Positions 8,715 to 17,491 of a stretch of DNA of 64,000 bases are shown here, piece after piece. How positions within the stretch are numbered: the stretch's first letter is position 1; the number at the start of each line of letters is the position of its first letter. The stretch spans positions 49,456 to 113,455 of the forward strand of contig NZ_FNCI01000011.1 of the NCBI RefSeq assembly GCF_900100755.1, read 5' to 3'. A program made the translations under genes and the position numbers. The stretch comes from Onishia taeanensis. Lineage in GTDB: Bacteria; Pseudomonadota; Gammaproteobacteria; Pseudomonadales; Halomonadaceae. Below the pieces are notes generated by a model. It was not told the DNA's origin, ran no database searches, and saw only the letters and a program-made list of their open reading frames with translations.

Positions 8715-9620
8715 CTAGCGCCCAAGGATCGCCGTCAGCGCCTGATCGAGTGTTGGGTACTGGAAGCGAAAGCCGGCCTCCTCGAGGCGCGCCGGGCGCA
8801 TGTCGGCGCCGGTCAGCAGCAGGTTGGCCATTTCGCCGAGACCGACCTTGAGCACGCAGGCCGGCACCGCCATGAAGGCCGGCCGCTTGAGATGGCGAGC
8901 CAGCGTGGCGGTGAAGGCGGCGTTGGTTTCGGGCTTGGGGGCCGAGGCATTGAAGGGGCCGCTAAGGTCCTCGCGCTCGAGCAGGAATTCGAGCAGCGCC
9001 AGCATGTCCTCGCGGTGAATCCAGGGCATGAACTGACGCCCACTGCCGAAGGGGCCGCCGAGCCCCAGCTTGAAGGGCGTCAGCATCTTCGCCAGGGTTC
9101 CGCCGTCCTTCTCGAGCACCAGCCCCGTGCGCACCAGCACGACCCGCACGCCATGAGCCTCGGCGGCCTTGGCCTCCTGCTCCCAGCGCTCACACAGGCG
9201 GTGGGCGAATTCGTCGTGGGGCGGCGTCTCCTCGGTGACCCGGTTATCGCCCTGATCACCGTAGTAGCCCATCGCCGAGCCGGAAAGCATCACCTGCGGC
9301 GCGGCGTCGCTCTCGGCGAGTCGACCGCAGAGTTTCACCAGCTCCCGGGTGATATCGACGCGAGAGTCCACCAGCCGATGCTTTTGCGCCTCGCTCCAGC
9401 GCTTGCCGGCGATCGACTCGCCGGCCAGGTTGATGATTGCCTCCGGCCGCGCCTCGGCGAACGCCATGACCGTGTCCGCGACCCTCGCACCCGCCGGCAG
9501 CAGGTCCCGCGCGCTAGCCGGGTCCCGGGACACCACCAGCAGGTCGTGTCCTGCCTCGGCCAGGCGTTGGCACAGGGGCCTACCGACGAAGCCGGTTCCA
9601 CCAGTGACCAGAATACGCAT
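8715..9620 (-). CDS. TIGR01777/YfcH-family NAD(P)-dependent epimerase-like protein
   Basis: 301 residues. The N-terminus MRILVTGGTGFVG is an extended-SDR Rossmann motif, and NLAGESI followed by RWSEAQK is the signature of the YfcH/SDR39U1 branch; SGSAMGYYGD holds the active-site region with Tyr. The C-terminal DUF1731 segment is present (KRPAFMAVPACVLKVGLGEMA). The substrate of the family is unknown. AAGGAGG lies 6 bases before the ATG. It is convergent with rapA and divergent from the light-regulon-like cluster. Confidence 0.88.
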   Translation of the reverse strand: MRILVTGGTGFVGRPLCQRLAEAGHDLLVVSRDPASARDLLPAGARVADTVMAFAEARPEAIINLAGESIAGKRWSEAQKHRLVDSRVDITRELVKLCGRLAESDAAPQVMLSGSAMGYYGDQGDNRVTEETPPHDEFAHRLCERWEQEAKAAEAHGVRVVLVRTGLVLEKDGGTLAKMLTPFKLGLGGPFGSGRQFMPWIHREDMLALLEFLLEREDLSGPFNASAPKPETNAAFTATLARHLKRPAFMAVPACVLKVGLGEMANLLLTGADMRPARLEEAGFRFQYPTLDQALTAILGR

Positions 9621-9953
9621 GCTGCCTCCTTAGAATACCGAACCCTATGTGATGCCCAACGGCGACGAGCGGTCTTGCCTTGGCAAGCTCTCCCGAATCA
9701 GTCGCTGCCGCGGTGCCTGGAAACCAGCACCCGCTGACGTAAAACCGAGCACTAGAAGCTGAGAAAAGAGCCTGATGACAAGCGTGGCTCATGACGATCC
9801 TGCCACGCCAGGACCCACTGCCTGCGTCGAGCTCCGGGGCGCTGATGGACCATCACAACCTAGACTAGGGGTTATACAGCGTTTGTACGAGTCTGTTAAC
9901 CTAGTAAGCATTGATGACTGTAGCGCCAGCCACGACAGTCACCCGGAGGATTC
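9621..9953. other. 333-bp divergent intergenic region upstream of the flavoprotein gene
   Basis: No convincing gene lies here; the one short open frame (9775-9957) has no ribosome binding site or recognisable content. The stretch should hold the divergent promoters for the YfcH-like gene and the flavoprotein gene. The right end (9873-9910) is notably AT-rich and contains TATACA and TTGTAC boxes described separately. Confidence 0.6.
9873..9890 (+). promoter_or_regulatory. TATACA / TTGTAC box pair, candidate operator of the LitR-type regulator
   Basis: TATACA at 9874-9879 and TTGTAC at 9883-9888 form the interrupted inverted repeat TACA-N5-TGTA, about 65 bases before the flavoprotein ATG. Similar boxes recur at 11474-11500 upstream of the MerR-type gene. 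The link to LitR is inferred from position and repetition. Confidence 0.4.
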
Positions 9954-10973
9954 ATGACTGCCATTCCATCCATCGCCATTATCGGTGCCGGGCTGTCGGG
10001 CCTCGCCTGCGCTCAGGCACTCGCCGATCACGATATCTCAAGCGAGGTCTTCGACAAGGGCCGGGGGCCGGGTGGCCGCATGACCAGTCGCCGGCTCCCC
10101 GGGGCCGTCGTCGACTTGGGGGCTCAGTATTTTACCGCCCGCGAATCACGCTTCTCCGAGCAGGTCGCCGTCTGGCGCAAGGCCGGCTTGGTGGCTCCCT
10201 GGCCGCAGCGGCTGTGGCGCGTCGAGGCCGACGGCTGGCAGCCCCATCATGATGATCAAACGCGCTATAGCGCTGCGCCGCGCATGAGCGCCCTGACACG
10301 CTCGCTGGCCGAGGGCGTCGACCTGCATGCCCAGACGCGCATCACCGGCCTGCAACAGAGAGCCGACGGCTGGTGGCTGGCCGACGATGCGGGTCGCGAT
10401 CATGGCCCCTATGCCAGGGTCGTGGTCACGGTACCCACCCCCCAGGCCGAGCCGCTGGTCGCGCCCCATGACCCGGCGCTGGCCGCCGACTGCCTCGCCA
10501 TCGTGCAACAGCCCTGCTGGGCTGGCTACGCGGTATTCGATGAGCCCTTGCCGGAACTGCCCGGCGTCGATGCCGACTGGCAAGCCGCCTTCGTCAATGT
10601 CGGCCCGCTGAGCATGGTCAGCCGCAACGACACCAAACCTGGCCGCCAAGCGCAGGACGAGAGCCTGACCCTGCTCGCCAGCCACGAGGCCAGTGCGGCA
10701 TGGCTGGAAGACGATGCCGATGCGGTTGCCGAGCGGCTTTTCTCGGCCTTCGAGTCGCTCTATCCACGGCCACTGCCCAAGCCGCGTCTGATCGGCGCCC
10801 ATCGCTGGCGCTATGCCAAACCCTGCGGACCGGCCACCGGCGGCCCTGGTTACCGGCTCAGTGCCCGCGGCATTGCACTTTGTGGCGATGCCTTGCGTTC
10901 ATCTCGCATCGAGGGAGCCTGGCTTTCCGGGCATGACCTGGGCCAAACCCTGGCCGCCGAAATCGGTTCCTGA
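9954..10973 (+). CDS. FAD/NAD(P)-binding oxidoreductase, renalase/amine-oxidase-like
   Basis: 339 residues. IIGAGLSGLACA at 8-19 is a dinucleotide-binding GxGxxG motif; VFDKGRGPGGRM continues the FAD-binding pattern of small flavin amine oxidases, and the C-terminal GIALCGDALRSSRIEGAWLSG closes the FAD site. The length and the GRGPGGRMTSRR segment fit the renalase-like branch found next to photolyase and LitR genes in pseudomonads. The substrate is unknown. GGAGGA lies 5 bases before the ATG. The gene starts the cluster and has its own upstream box pair. Confidence 0.85.
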   Translation: MTAIPSIAIIGAGLSGLACAQALADHDISSEVFDKGRGPGGRMTSRRLPGAVVDLGAQYFTARESRFSEQVAVWRKAGLVAPWPQRLWRVEADGWQPHHDDQTRYSAAPRMSALTRSLAEGVDLHAQTRITGLQQRADGWWLADDAGRDHGPYARVVVTVPTPQAEPLVAPHDPALAADCLAIVQQPCWAGYAVFDEPLPELPGVDADWQAAFVNVGPLSMVSRNDTKPGRQAQDESLTLLASHEASAAWLEDDADAVAERLFSAFESLYPRPLPKPRLIGAHRWRYAKPCGPATGGPGYRLSARGIALCGDALRSSRIEGAWLSGHDLGQTLAAEIGS

Positions 10974-11068
10974 ACAAAGTGTAAGACGTTGATAGCTGAA
11001 AGACTGACGCCCGACGTCAGCGCTGCCACCGATACCACCGCTCATTTCTTGTACGCCACGAGGTTTAC

Positions 11069-11437
11069 ATGTCACACGCTCTGATCCTGCTCGCCCACGG
11101 TTCTCGTGACCCGCGCTGGAAGGCCCCCTTCGAATCCTTGGCCGAGACCTTGGCGGCACGCCTCTCGACTCCGCTGCGCATGGCGTATATGGAGCTCTGC
11201 GAACCGTCGCTCGAAGCCACTGTGGCCGAGCTTCGCGACAGCGGCATCGAGCGCGCCGACATCCTGCCGCTATTCTTCGCCGCCGGTCGGCACCTCCGCG
11301 AAGACGTGCCGGGCCAGATCACTGCCCTGGGCGCTGCCCACCCCGATATCGCACTGACGCTACTGCCACCGGTAGGCGAACATCCGGCCTTCGTCGATGC
11401 CCTGGCCGGCATTATCGACGAGCGGGCCAACGGCTGA
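11069..11437 (+). CDS. Short CbiX/SirB-type chelatase-like protein
   Basis: 122 residues, the length of the single-domain CbiX(S) chelatases that insert Co2+ or Fe2+ into sirohydrochlorin. Metal-binding histidines are visible at His10 (LLAHGSRD) and His75 (AAGRHLREDVPG). No other cobalamin or siroheme gene is in the window, so the natural tetrapyrrole is unknown. Its place directly before a MerR/LitR-type regulator is notable because related regulators use adenosylcobalamin as the light sensor. The ribosome binding site is CGAGG, 7-8 bases before the ATG. Confidence 0.82.
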   Translation: MSHALILLAHGSRDPRWKAPFESLAETLAARLSTPLRMAYMELCEPSLEATVAELRDSGIERADILPLFFAAGRHLREDVPGQITALGAAHPDIALTLLPPVGEHPAFVDALAGIIDERANG

Positions 11438-11473
11438 TCGGCGGTGATGATGGGATGCCGCTCAACCCATGCT

Positions 11474-11500
11474 TTGTACAACATCATTGCCTTGTATAAT
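11474..11500 (+). promoter_or_regulatory. MerR-type promoter with TTGTACAA and TTGTATAAT boxes
   Basis: TTGTACAA (11474-11481) overlaps the expected -35 region and TTGTATAAT (11492-11500) contains a perfect -10 TATAAT at 11495-11500, about 90 bases before the merR-type ATG. MerR regulators commonly bind between or over such elements and autoregulate. Autoregulation is inferred. Confidence 0.55.
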
Positions 11501-11589
11501 ATTTTGCACCATTCTTAGCCCCATCGGCGACGTAGCGTAGTGTTAACGCGTCGCTGCTTCGACCGACCCAGCAAGAGGCTCCCAAGCGC

Positions 11590-12501
11590 ATGACTACCAA
11601 GGCGACCCATCCGGCCGATACGCCGCTCTACCCTATTCGTGAGGTCTCACGATTGACGGGGGTCAACTCGGTGACCTTGCGGGCCTGGGAGCGACGCTAC
11701 GGCCTGATTCGCCCGCAGCGCACGGCCAAAGGCCATCGCCTCTATGCCTATGAAGACGTGGAGCGCGTCGAGAATATCCTGCAATGGCTCAATCGCGGCG
11801 TGCCGGTCAGCCAGGTGCGCGAGCTGCTCGACCAGCCGGCGCCAGCCGAGCCCATGGCGCCGGCCATCGGCGATTGGGAAGGGCAGCGCCAGCAGTGGCA
11901 GGCCGCCATCGAAGCCTTGGATATCGAGCGCCTGGATGCGCTCTACCACCAGGCCATGACGCTCTACCCGGTGACCACCTGCGTCGGCGAACTGCTCAAG
12001 CCATTGGTCGTGTCGTTCGAGGAAAGCTGGGGCGACCAGCTCGGCGCGGCACTGCAGCGCACCACCTTGGAATCCTTCCTGCGCAGCCGCGTGGGCACCC
12101 GCCTGTATCACGGCAACAAGGTGGCGACCAACGGCATGGTGCTGATCAGCCGGCTGCCTGACGCCCACGGCATGCTCTGGGAACTGCTGACCGCCCTCAC
12201 GGCAAGCGACGCCGGCTATCGCGTTCAGCTGTTCGACGACGCCCTGCCCCTTAGCGAGATGCCGCTGGCCGTGCAGCGCCTGAATGCCGTCGCCATGCTG
12301 GTGAGCAGCGGCCAGGCCGAGCGCACCGAGCTCTTCCGGCGCCAGCTACCCAAGCTCGCCGAACAGCTCAGCGTGCCGCTGGGGCTCTGCGGGCCGGTGG
12401 CGCGCATCCGCGAGCAGGAGCTTAGCGATACTCAGGTCGCGGTACTCGGCGATGACCCGCTCCAGGCCATCTCCCGGCTCAAACCGCTGACCCGGGGCTG
12501 A
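11590..12501 (+). CDS. litR: MerR-family regulator, LitR/CarH-like with degenerate cobalamin site
   Basis: 303 residues. The MerR winged helix-turn-helix spans about 14-80 (IREVSRLTGV, LRAWERRYGL, GHRLYAYEDV). Residues 100-300 follow the layout of the CarH/LitR light-sensing half: a helical bundle and then a Rossmann-like cobalamin-binding fold. The usual cobalamin motifs are altered. Trp147 is present, but the residues expected to be Glu-His ten positions later are Arg157-Thr158. The E/DxHxxG loop reads DAHGML, keeping His193 but with Leu196 in place of Gly. This resembles the LitR class in pseudomonads that does not itself bind B12 and depends on a separate LOV photoreceptor. No LOV gene is in this window. 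The symbol is by family resemblance. Confidence 0.8.
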   Translation: MTTKATHPADTPLYPIREVSRLTGVNSVTLRAWERRYGLIRPQRTAKGHRLYAYEDVERVENILQWLNRGVPVSQVRELLDQPAPAEPMAPAIGDWEGQRQQWQAAIEALDIERLDALYHQAMTLYPVTTCVGELLKPLVVSFEESWGDQLGAALQRTTLESFLRSRVGTRLYHGNKVATNGMVLISRLPDAHGMLWELLTALTASDAGYRVQLFDDALPLSEMPLAVQRLNAVAMLVSSGQAERTELFRRQLPKLAEQLSVPLGLCGPVARIREQELSDTQVAVLGDDPLQAISRLKPLTRG

Positions 12502-12573
12502 GCGCGGTCACTCCCGATAGCCCTGATACCGCCTTCTCGGACACGGCCCCCTTCCACAATCACAGGAGCGATC

Positions 12574-14022
12574 ATGCAAGGTGAGACTCCGGCCGGCGCG
12601 GCCCCTCGACTGGTCTGGCTGCGCAGCGATCTGCGGCTGCACGACAACACCGCCCTGAGTGAGGCGGCCCGACAGGGACCGGTAGTCGCCGTCTTTCTGC
12701 GCTGTCTGCCCCAATGGCAGGCTCATGGCCACGGGGCCAACAAGCTCGATTTCCTCAACCGCGGCGTCACCGCCCTGGCCGAGGATCTTGCCGGTTACAA
12801 CATCCCGCTGCTGCATCGGGAGATCGACCACTTCGATGCCGCCCCGGCTACCCTGCTCGCCCTGGCGGAAGAGGTCGGCGCCTGTGCCCTGCACTTCAAC
12901 CGCGAATATCCGCTTGACGAGTGGCGCCGCGACGAAGCGGTCATCGCCGCCTTCGACCGCCAGGGTCTGACGGTCAAGGCGCATACCGATGCCATCGCCT
13001 TCGCCCCCGGCGAGTTGCTCACCGGTCAAGGCGACTACTACAGCGTATTCACGCCCTTCGCCAAGGCCTGGCACCGGGCACTCACGTCCGAGCGGCTGGC
13101 CCTACGCGACACTCCTGCCGTCCAGGCGCCGCTTGAAATTTCAAGCGAGCCGGTACCCGAGCTGCCCGCCCTTGAGGATACCCCCGCCGCACCGGAGCGT
13201 TGGCCCGCCGGCGAACAGGCCGCCGCCGACCGGCTGGAACGTTTCCTGCGCTTCCGCGGCCGCCACTACAAGGAACAGCGCGACCTGCCGGCGGTCGCCG
13301 GCACCAGCGAGCTGTCTCCCTACCTGGCACTGGGCATGCTGTCCTTTCGTCAGTGCTGTCAGGCGGTGCTGGCCGAAAACGACGGCCACCTCAACGAGGG
13401 TGACGCAGGCCTTACCGCCTGGGTCAACGAACTGGTCTGGCGGGAGTTCTATCAGCACATCGTCATCGGTTTTCCCCGCGTGTGCCGCCATCGAGCCTTC
13501 CAGCAGCACACCGAGGCGCTGGCCTGGCGCGACGACGAGGCCGCCTTCACGGCCTGGTGTGAAGGACGCACCGGCTACCCGATCGTCGATGCCGCCATGC
13601 GCCAGCTGGTCGAAACTGGCTGGATGCACAACCGGTTGCGCATGGTGACCGCGATGTTCCTGACCAAGCACCTGCTGATCGACTGGCGCCGTGGCGAGGC
13701 CTTCTTCCTGCGCCACCTGATCGATGGCGAATTCGCCGCCAACAATGGCGGCTGGCAGTGGGCCGCGTCCACCGGCACCGATGCCGCGCCCTATTTCCGC
13801 ATTTTCAATCCCACCACCCAGTCTCAGCGCTTCGACCCGGAAGGCACCTTCATCAAGACCTACCTGCCCTCTCTGGCGACGCTATCTGCCAAACAGCGCC
13901 ATGCGCCACCGGCAGGCGATCTGCTCGATCAAGCCGATTACCCTGCGCCGATCGTCGACCACAAGGCTGCCCGCGCGCGGGCGCTGGACGCCTTCAAGGC
14001 CCTCAAGAGTGACGCGTCCTGA
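12574..14022 (+). CDS. phrB: Deoxyribodipyrimidine photolyase (CPD photolyase)
   Basis: 482 residues; E. coli PhrB has 472. It uses blue light and FADH- to split cyclobutane pyrimidine dimers. The N-terminal antenna domain begins LVWLRSDLRLHDN. The C-terminal FAD domain has RGRHYKEQRD, TSELSPYLALG, WVNELVWREFY, the MRQLVETGWMHNRLRM segment and WQWAASTGTDAAPYFRIFNP, which carries the conserved Trp and Asn region. CAGGAG lies before the ATG. It is 72 bases after the MerR-type gene and probably in the same transcript. Confidence 0.96.
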   Translation: MQGETPAGAAPRLVWLRSDLRLHDNTALSEAARQGPVVAVFLRCLPQWQAHGHGANKLDFLNRGVTALAEDLAGYNIPLLHREIDHFDAAPATLLALAEEVGACALHFNREYPLDEWRRDEAVIAAFDRQGLTVKAHTDAIAFAPGELLTGQGDYYSVFTPFAKAWHRALTSERLALRDTPAVQAPLEISSEPVPELPALEDTPAAPERWPAGEQAAADRLERFLRFRGRHYKEQRDLPAVAGTSELSPYLALGMLSFRQCCQAVLAENDGHLNEGDAGLTAWVNELVWREFYQHIVIGFPRVCRHRAFQQHTEALAWRDDEAAFTAWCEGRTGYPIVDAAMRQLVETGWMHNRLRMVTAMFLTKHLLIDWRRGEAFFLRHLIDGEFAANNGGWQWAASTGTDAAPYFRIFNPTTQSQRFDPEGTFIKTYLPSLATLSAKQRHAPPAGDLLDQADYPAPIVDHKAARARALDAFKALKSDAS

Positions 14023-14049
14023 CAGGGCGCGCCCTGAACAGGAGTCATC

Positions 14050-14508
14050 ATGTCCCGTGACCCGGCACTGGAAGCTTTCTGCGCCTTCTTCAATAAGCTA
14101 GACAAGACCTATACAGATCAATTGGGAAGCGTATACACTGATGACATCGTCTTTCAGGATCCACTGCACCGTATCGAGGGCCTGAGCGAACTCGAACGCT
14201 ACTTCGCGGCCTTGTACACGCATGTAGAGGAATGCCAGTTCGCCTTCCACCAACGGCAGCGCCAGGGCGACACCGCCTTCGTCACCTGGACCATGACGCT
14301 GCGCCACCCCCGTCTGTCAGGGGGCAAGGCCTATGAGGTGGAAGGCTGCTCACGGCTGACGTTCGCCCCATTCTCGGCCGGCAGTGACGAAGGAATACAA
14401 AAGGTGCAGCACCACCGCGACTACTTCGATGCCGGGGAATTGCTCTACGAGCGGCTCCCCGGGCTCGGCTGGGTGATTCGTCAACTCAAGCGACGCGCCG
14501 GGGCCTGA
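14050..14508 (+). CDS. NTF2/SnoaL-fold protein of the photolyase cluster
   Basis: 152 residues with the SnoaL/NTF2-like layout: a first helix ending at DKTYTDQL, then IVFQDPLHRIEG, a helix LERYFAALYTHVEEC, and strands with TWTMTLRHPRL and QHHRDYFDAGELLYERLPGLG. The DYFDAGELLYE motif is shared by proteins next to photolyase genes in pseudomonads. The function is unknown; the fold is a small-molecule pocket. AGGAG lies 6 bases before the ATG and the gene is 27 bases after phrB. Confidence 0.75.
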   Translation: MSRDPALEAFCAFFNKLDKTYTDQLGSVYTDDIVFQDPLHRIEGLSELERYFAALYTHVEECQFAFHQRQRQGDTAFVTWTMTLRHPRLSGGKAYEVEGCSRLTFAPFSAGSDEGIQKVQHHRDYFDAGELLYERLPGLGWVIRQLKRRAGA

Positions 14509-14613
14509 AACCCATTGGCCGCTGCCATCGTAGCTAATAGCAATGCTGCCGCATGAAGGATCGCAAGGCGCGTGCCCATCGAGGCCGACACGGCCGTCTG
14601 GCCAGGAGGAAGC

Positions 14614-15417
14614 ATGACCACAACACCGCATCCGCAGCGCATCTGGTTGACCGGCGCAACCTCGGGTATCGGCCGGGCACTCGCCGAACGCCTGCTCGAC
14701 GACGGTCATCGGGTGGCCCTCAGCGCCCGCAGCGCCGAGAAACTTGAGGCGCTGACCGAAGGTCATGACAATGCCCTGGCGGTACCGCTGGACATCACCG
14801 ACCGCGGCGCCGTGACGGCCGCCGGCCAGCAGATCATGGAGGCCTTCGGCGGGCTCGAGCTTGCCCTGCTCAATGCCGGGACCTGCGAGTACCTGGACGC
14901 GCGGGATTTCGATGTCGACCTCGTCGAACGGGTCTTCGCCCCCAACTTCCACGGCGCCCTCTATACCATCGAGGCGGCGCTGCCGCTGCTGCGCCAGGCA
15001 CGCGACCATGACGGCAGCCGACCGCTGCTGGCAGCCACCTCCAGCGCCTCTGCCTATGTCGCGCTCCCCAGGGCCGAGGCCTACGGCGCCTCCAAGGCGG
15101 CGCTCAGCTACTTCATGGAGTCGCTGCGCCTGGACCTCGCCGCCGAAGACATCGGCGTCAGCGTGATTCACCCGGGCTTCGTCAAGACGCCTCTCACCGA
15201 GCGCAACGACTTCCCGATGCCGATGCGGGTCAGCGTCGATACCGCCGTGGAGGCCATCCTCAAGGGCCTCGAGAAGCGCGACCTGGATATCCACTTCCCC
15301 AAACGCTTCACCTACCTGGTCAAGCTGATGGGCATTCTGCCACCCGGACTGCGCTGGCGACTGGGCCGGCGCATGACCCGCGACCGGGATAACCGGGCCG
15401 CAGGAGACGAGACATGA
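14614..15417 (+). CDS. Short-chain dehydrogenase/reductase
   Basis: 267 residues from ATG at 14614, chosen because AGGAGGA lies 4-5 bases upstream; an in-frame ATG at 14572 has none. TGATSGIG (13-20) is the cofactor loop, LLNAG near 86-89 the structural motif, and Ser143/144, Tyr157 and Lys161 (YGASK) the catalytic set. The protein is cytosolic and likely NADP-dependent. Its stop overlaps the next start as ATGA, so translation is coupled. In this cluster it may act on a fatty-acyl or lipid intermediate, which is inferred. Confidence 0.88.
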   Translation: MTTTPHPQRIWLTGATSGIGRALAERLLDDGHRVALSARSAEKLEALTEGHDNALAVPLDITDRGAVTAAGQQIMEAFGGLELALLNAGTCEYLDARDFDVDLVERVFAPNFHGALYTIEAALPLLRQARDHDGSRPLLAATSSASAYVALPRAEAYGASKAALSYFMESLRLDLAAEDIGVSVIHPGFVKTPLTERNDFPMPMRVSVDTAVEAILKGLEKRDLDIHFPKRFTYLVKLMGILPPGLRWRLGRRMTRDRDNRAAGDET

Positions 15418-16730
15418 GCAGGCAGCGCATCGCCGTGATCGGCAGCGGCATCAGCGGCATGGCCGCGGGCTACTACCTGTCGAAGCATCACGATATTACG
15501 CTCTTCGAGGCCGGCGAGCGCCTGGGCGGTCACACCGCGACCATCGATGTGACGCTGGACGGCCGCGACTACGCCATCGATACCGGCTTCATCGTCTTCA
15601 ACGACTGGACCTACCCGCACTTTCAGGCGCTGCTGGCCGAGCTGGGCGTTGCCAGCCAGCCCACCGAGATGAGTTTCTCGGTGCATGAGCACGCCTATGA
15701 TTTCGAGTACAACGGCCACACGCTGGGCTCTCTCTTTGCCCAACGCCGCAACCTGCTACGCCCACGCTTCTATCGCATGCTGGCCGATATCCTGCGCTTC
15801 AATCGCTCGGCCGTTCGCGACCTGGACAGCGGCCGCCTGGATCCGGCGATGACGCTTGGCGACTACCTGGACGCCGGCGGCTACGGCGAGGACTTCCGCC
15901 ACCGCTACCTGCTGCCGATGGGCGCGGCCATCTGGTCGGCCAGCATCCAGGACCTGATGGGCTTCCCGCTGACCTTTTTCGTGCGCTTCTTCAAGAATCA
16001 CGGCCTGCTGTCGGTCAGCCATCGTCCCCAGTGGCACACCCTGGTGGGCGGCTCCCGCGCCTATATCCCGGCGCTGACAGCCCCCTACGCCGAGGGCATT
16101 CGACTGGAAAGCCCGGTGCAGGGTATCCGCCGCCACGCCGATGGCGTCGAGATCAGAAGCCGCCATGGCGTCGAGCGCTTCGATCAGGTGGTGATGGCCT
16201 GTCACTCGGACCAGGCCCTGGCACTGCTCGAGGATTCAAGCGACGCCGAGCGTGAGATTCTCGGCGCCATGCCCTACCAGGACAACGAAGTGGTGCTGCA
16301 CACCGACACCCGCCTGCTGCCCCGCCGTCAGCGCACCTGGGCCAGCTGGAACTATCGCCTGGATGGTCGCGGCACTGCCGCTCGGGTCTCGGTGACCTAT
16401 GACATGAATATCCTGCAGCGCCTGGAGGCACCGCACACCTTCTGCGTGACCCTCAACGACAGCGCCAGCATCGATCCGCAGCGGATCCTCGGCCGCTTCA
16501 CCTATGCGCATCCCTGCTTCACCCTGGCCGGCCAGGCCGCCCAGGCGCGCCATGCCGAGATCTCCGGCAGCAGCCGGCGCACCCACTTCTGCGGCGCCTA
16601 CTGGCGCAACGGTTTCCATGAGGATGGCGTCTGGAGTGCTCGCCGGGTAGCCCTGGCGCTGGATGACACGCCGTGTCCCGCCGACGACGCCCTGGCAGGC
16701 AGCGAGAGCGGCGCGGAGGCGCCCGCATGA
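15414..16730 (+). CDS. FAD-dependent oxidoreductase of the CFA cluster
   Basis: 438 residues. VIGSGISGMAAGYYL at about 8-22 is the FAD Rossmann motif, followed by LFEAGERLGGHTAT; DTGFIVFNDWTYPHF is characteristic of the flavoproteins found beside DUF1365 and cyclopropane synthase genes. The family resembles phytoene-desaturase/amine-oxidase flavoproteins, and a desaturase or dehydrogenase role on a phospholipid acyl chain is plausible. The end overlaps the DUF1365 start as ATGA. No signal peptide is visible. Confidence 0.87.
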   Translation: MSRQRIAVIGSGISGMAAGYYLSKHHDITLFEAGERLGGHTATIDVTLDGRDYAIDTGFIVFNDWTYPHFQALLAELGVASQPTEMSFSVHEHAYDFEYNGHTLGSLFAQRRNLLRPRFYRMLADILRFNRSAVRDLDSGRLDPAMTLGDYLDAGGYGEDFRHRYLLPMGAAIWSASIQDLMGFPLTFFVRFFKNHGLLSVSHRPQWHTLVGGSRAYIPALTAPYAEGIRLESPVQGIRRHADGVEIRSRHGVERFDQVVMACHSDQALALLEDSSDAEREILGAMPYQDNEVVLHTDTRLLPRRQRTWASWNYRLDGRGTAARVSVTYDMNILQRLEAPHTFCVTLNDSASIDPQRILGRFTYAHPCFTLAGQAAQARHAEISGSSRRTHFCGAYWRNGFHEDGVWSARRVALALDDTPCPADDALAGSESGAEAPA

Positions 16731-17491
16731 TTGCCGCCCCCCGCTCCAGGATCTACCACGGCCACCTGCGCCATCGGCGCTACTGGCCCAAGGCCCACGC
16801 CTTCCGCTATGGACTGTGGATGGCCTGGCTGGATCTCGACGAACTGCCGGCACTGTTCCGCGGCGTGCCCGGCTTCGGCGAGGGAAAACTGGCGCTGGCC
16901 CGTTTTCGCCGCAGCGACTATCTGACGCCCCACGAGCGCCCGCTCAAGCAGGTGGTCAGGGAAGAGCTCGAACGCCAGCTAGGCGAGGCGCCTGACGGGC
17001 GGGTGTGCATGTTGACCCAGTTGCGCACCTTGGGAGTGGCCTTCAACCCGGTCACCCTCTATTACGCCTATGACGCCGATGACCAACTGGCCGCGGTGCT
17101 GGCCGAGGTCACCAATACCCCGTGGGGCGAGCGGGTGCGCTATGCCTGCGGTGTCGATCCGCAGCGTCACAGCCACCAGGCGAGTTTCGACAAGGCCATG
17201 CACGTCTCGCCTTTCAATCCCATGGACATGACCTATCGCTGGCGCTTCTCGACGCCCGGTGAGCACCTGATGATGCACATGGAGACCTGGAAAGACGAAG
17301 CGCTGCACTTCGATGCCACCCTGACCTTGAAGGCCCGGGCCGCGACCCGCGGCGCACTGGTGGCCACCCTGGTCCGACAGCCCTTCATGAGCCTCAAGAC
17401 CCTGGCCGGCATTCATCTGGAGGCCCTGCGCCTGTGGGCCAAGCGCGTGCCGATCCATGACCATCCCCATCGCGAGGAGACACCGCCGTGA
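16727..17491 (+). CDS. DUF1365 domain protein
   Basis: 254 residues from ATG at 16727, which overlaps the preceding stop. The DUF1365 signature is clear: IYHGHLRHRRYWPKAHAF, FNPVTLYYAYD, EVTNTPWGER and the histidine-rich DKAMHVSPFNPMDM. The biochemical role is not established, but the family is nearly always encoded between a flavin oxidoreductase and a cyclopropane-type methyltransferase, and several members are linked to singlet-oxygen or light regulons. The end overlaps the next start as GTGA. Confidence 0.88.
   Translation: MIAAPRSRIYHGHLRHRRYWPKAHAFRYGLWMAWLDLDELPALFRGVPGFGEGKLALARFRRSDYLTPHERPLKQVVREELERQLGEAPDGRVCMLTQLRTLGVAFNPVTLYYAYDADDQLAAVLAEVTNTPWGERVRYACGVDPQRHSHQASFDKAMHVSPFNPMDMTYRWRFSTPGEHLMMHMETWKDEALHFDATLTLKARAATRGALVATLVRQPFMSLKTLAGIHLEALRLWAKRVPIHDHPHREETPP

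Noticed and set aside
9775..9957. 60-codon frame before the flavoprotein gene
   Set aside because: No ribosome binding site, no family resemblance, and it overlaps the next start and the putative operator.
11049..11055. A third TTGTAC box before the CbiX-like gene
   Set aside because: It lies only 14 bases before the ATG, too close for a promoter element, so it is weak support for an operator.
14109..14137. Two TATACA boxes near the start of the NTF2-fold gene
   Set aside because: They are inside the coding sequence and there is no sign of a promoter there.
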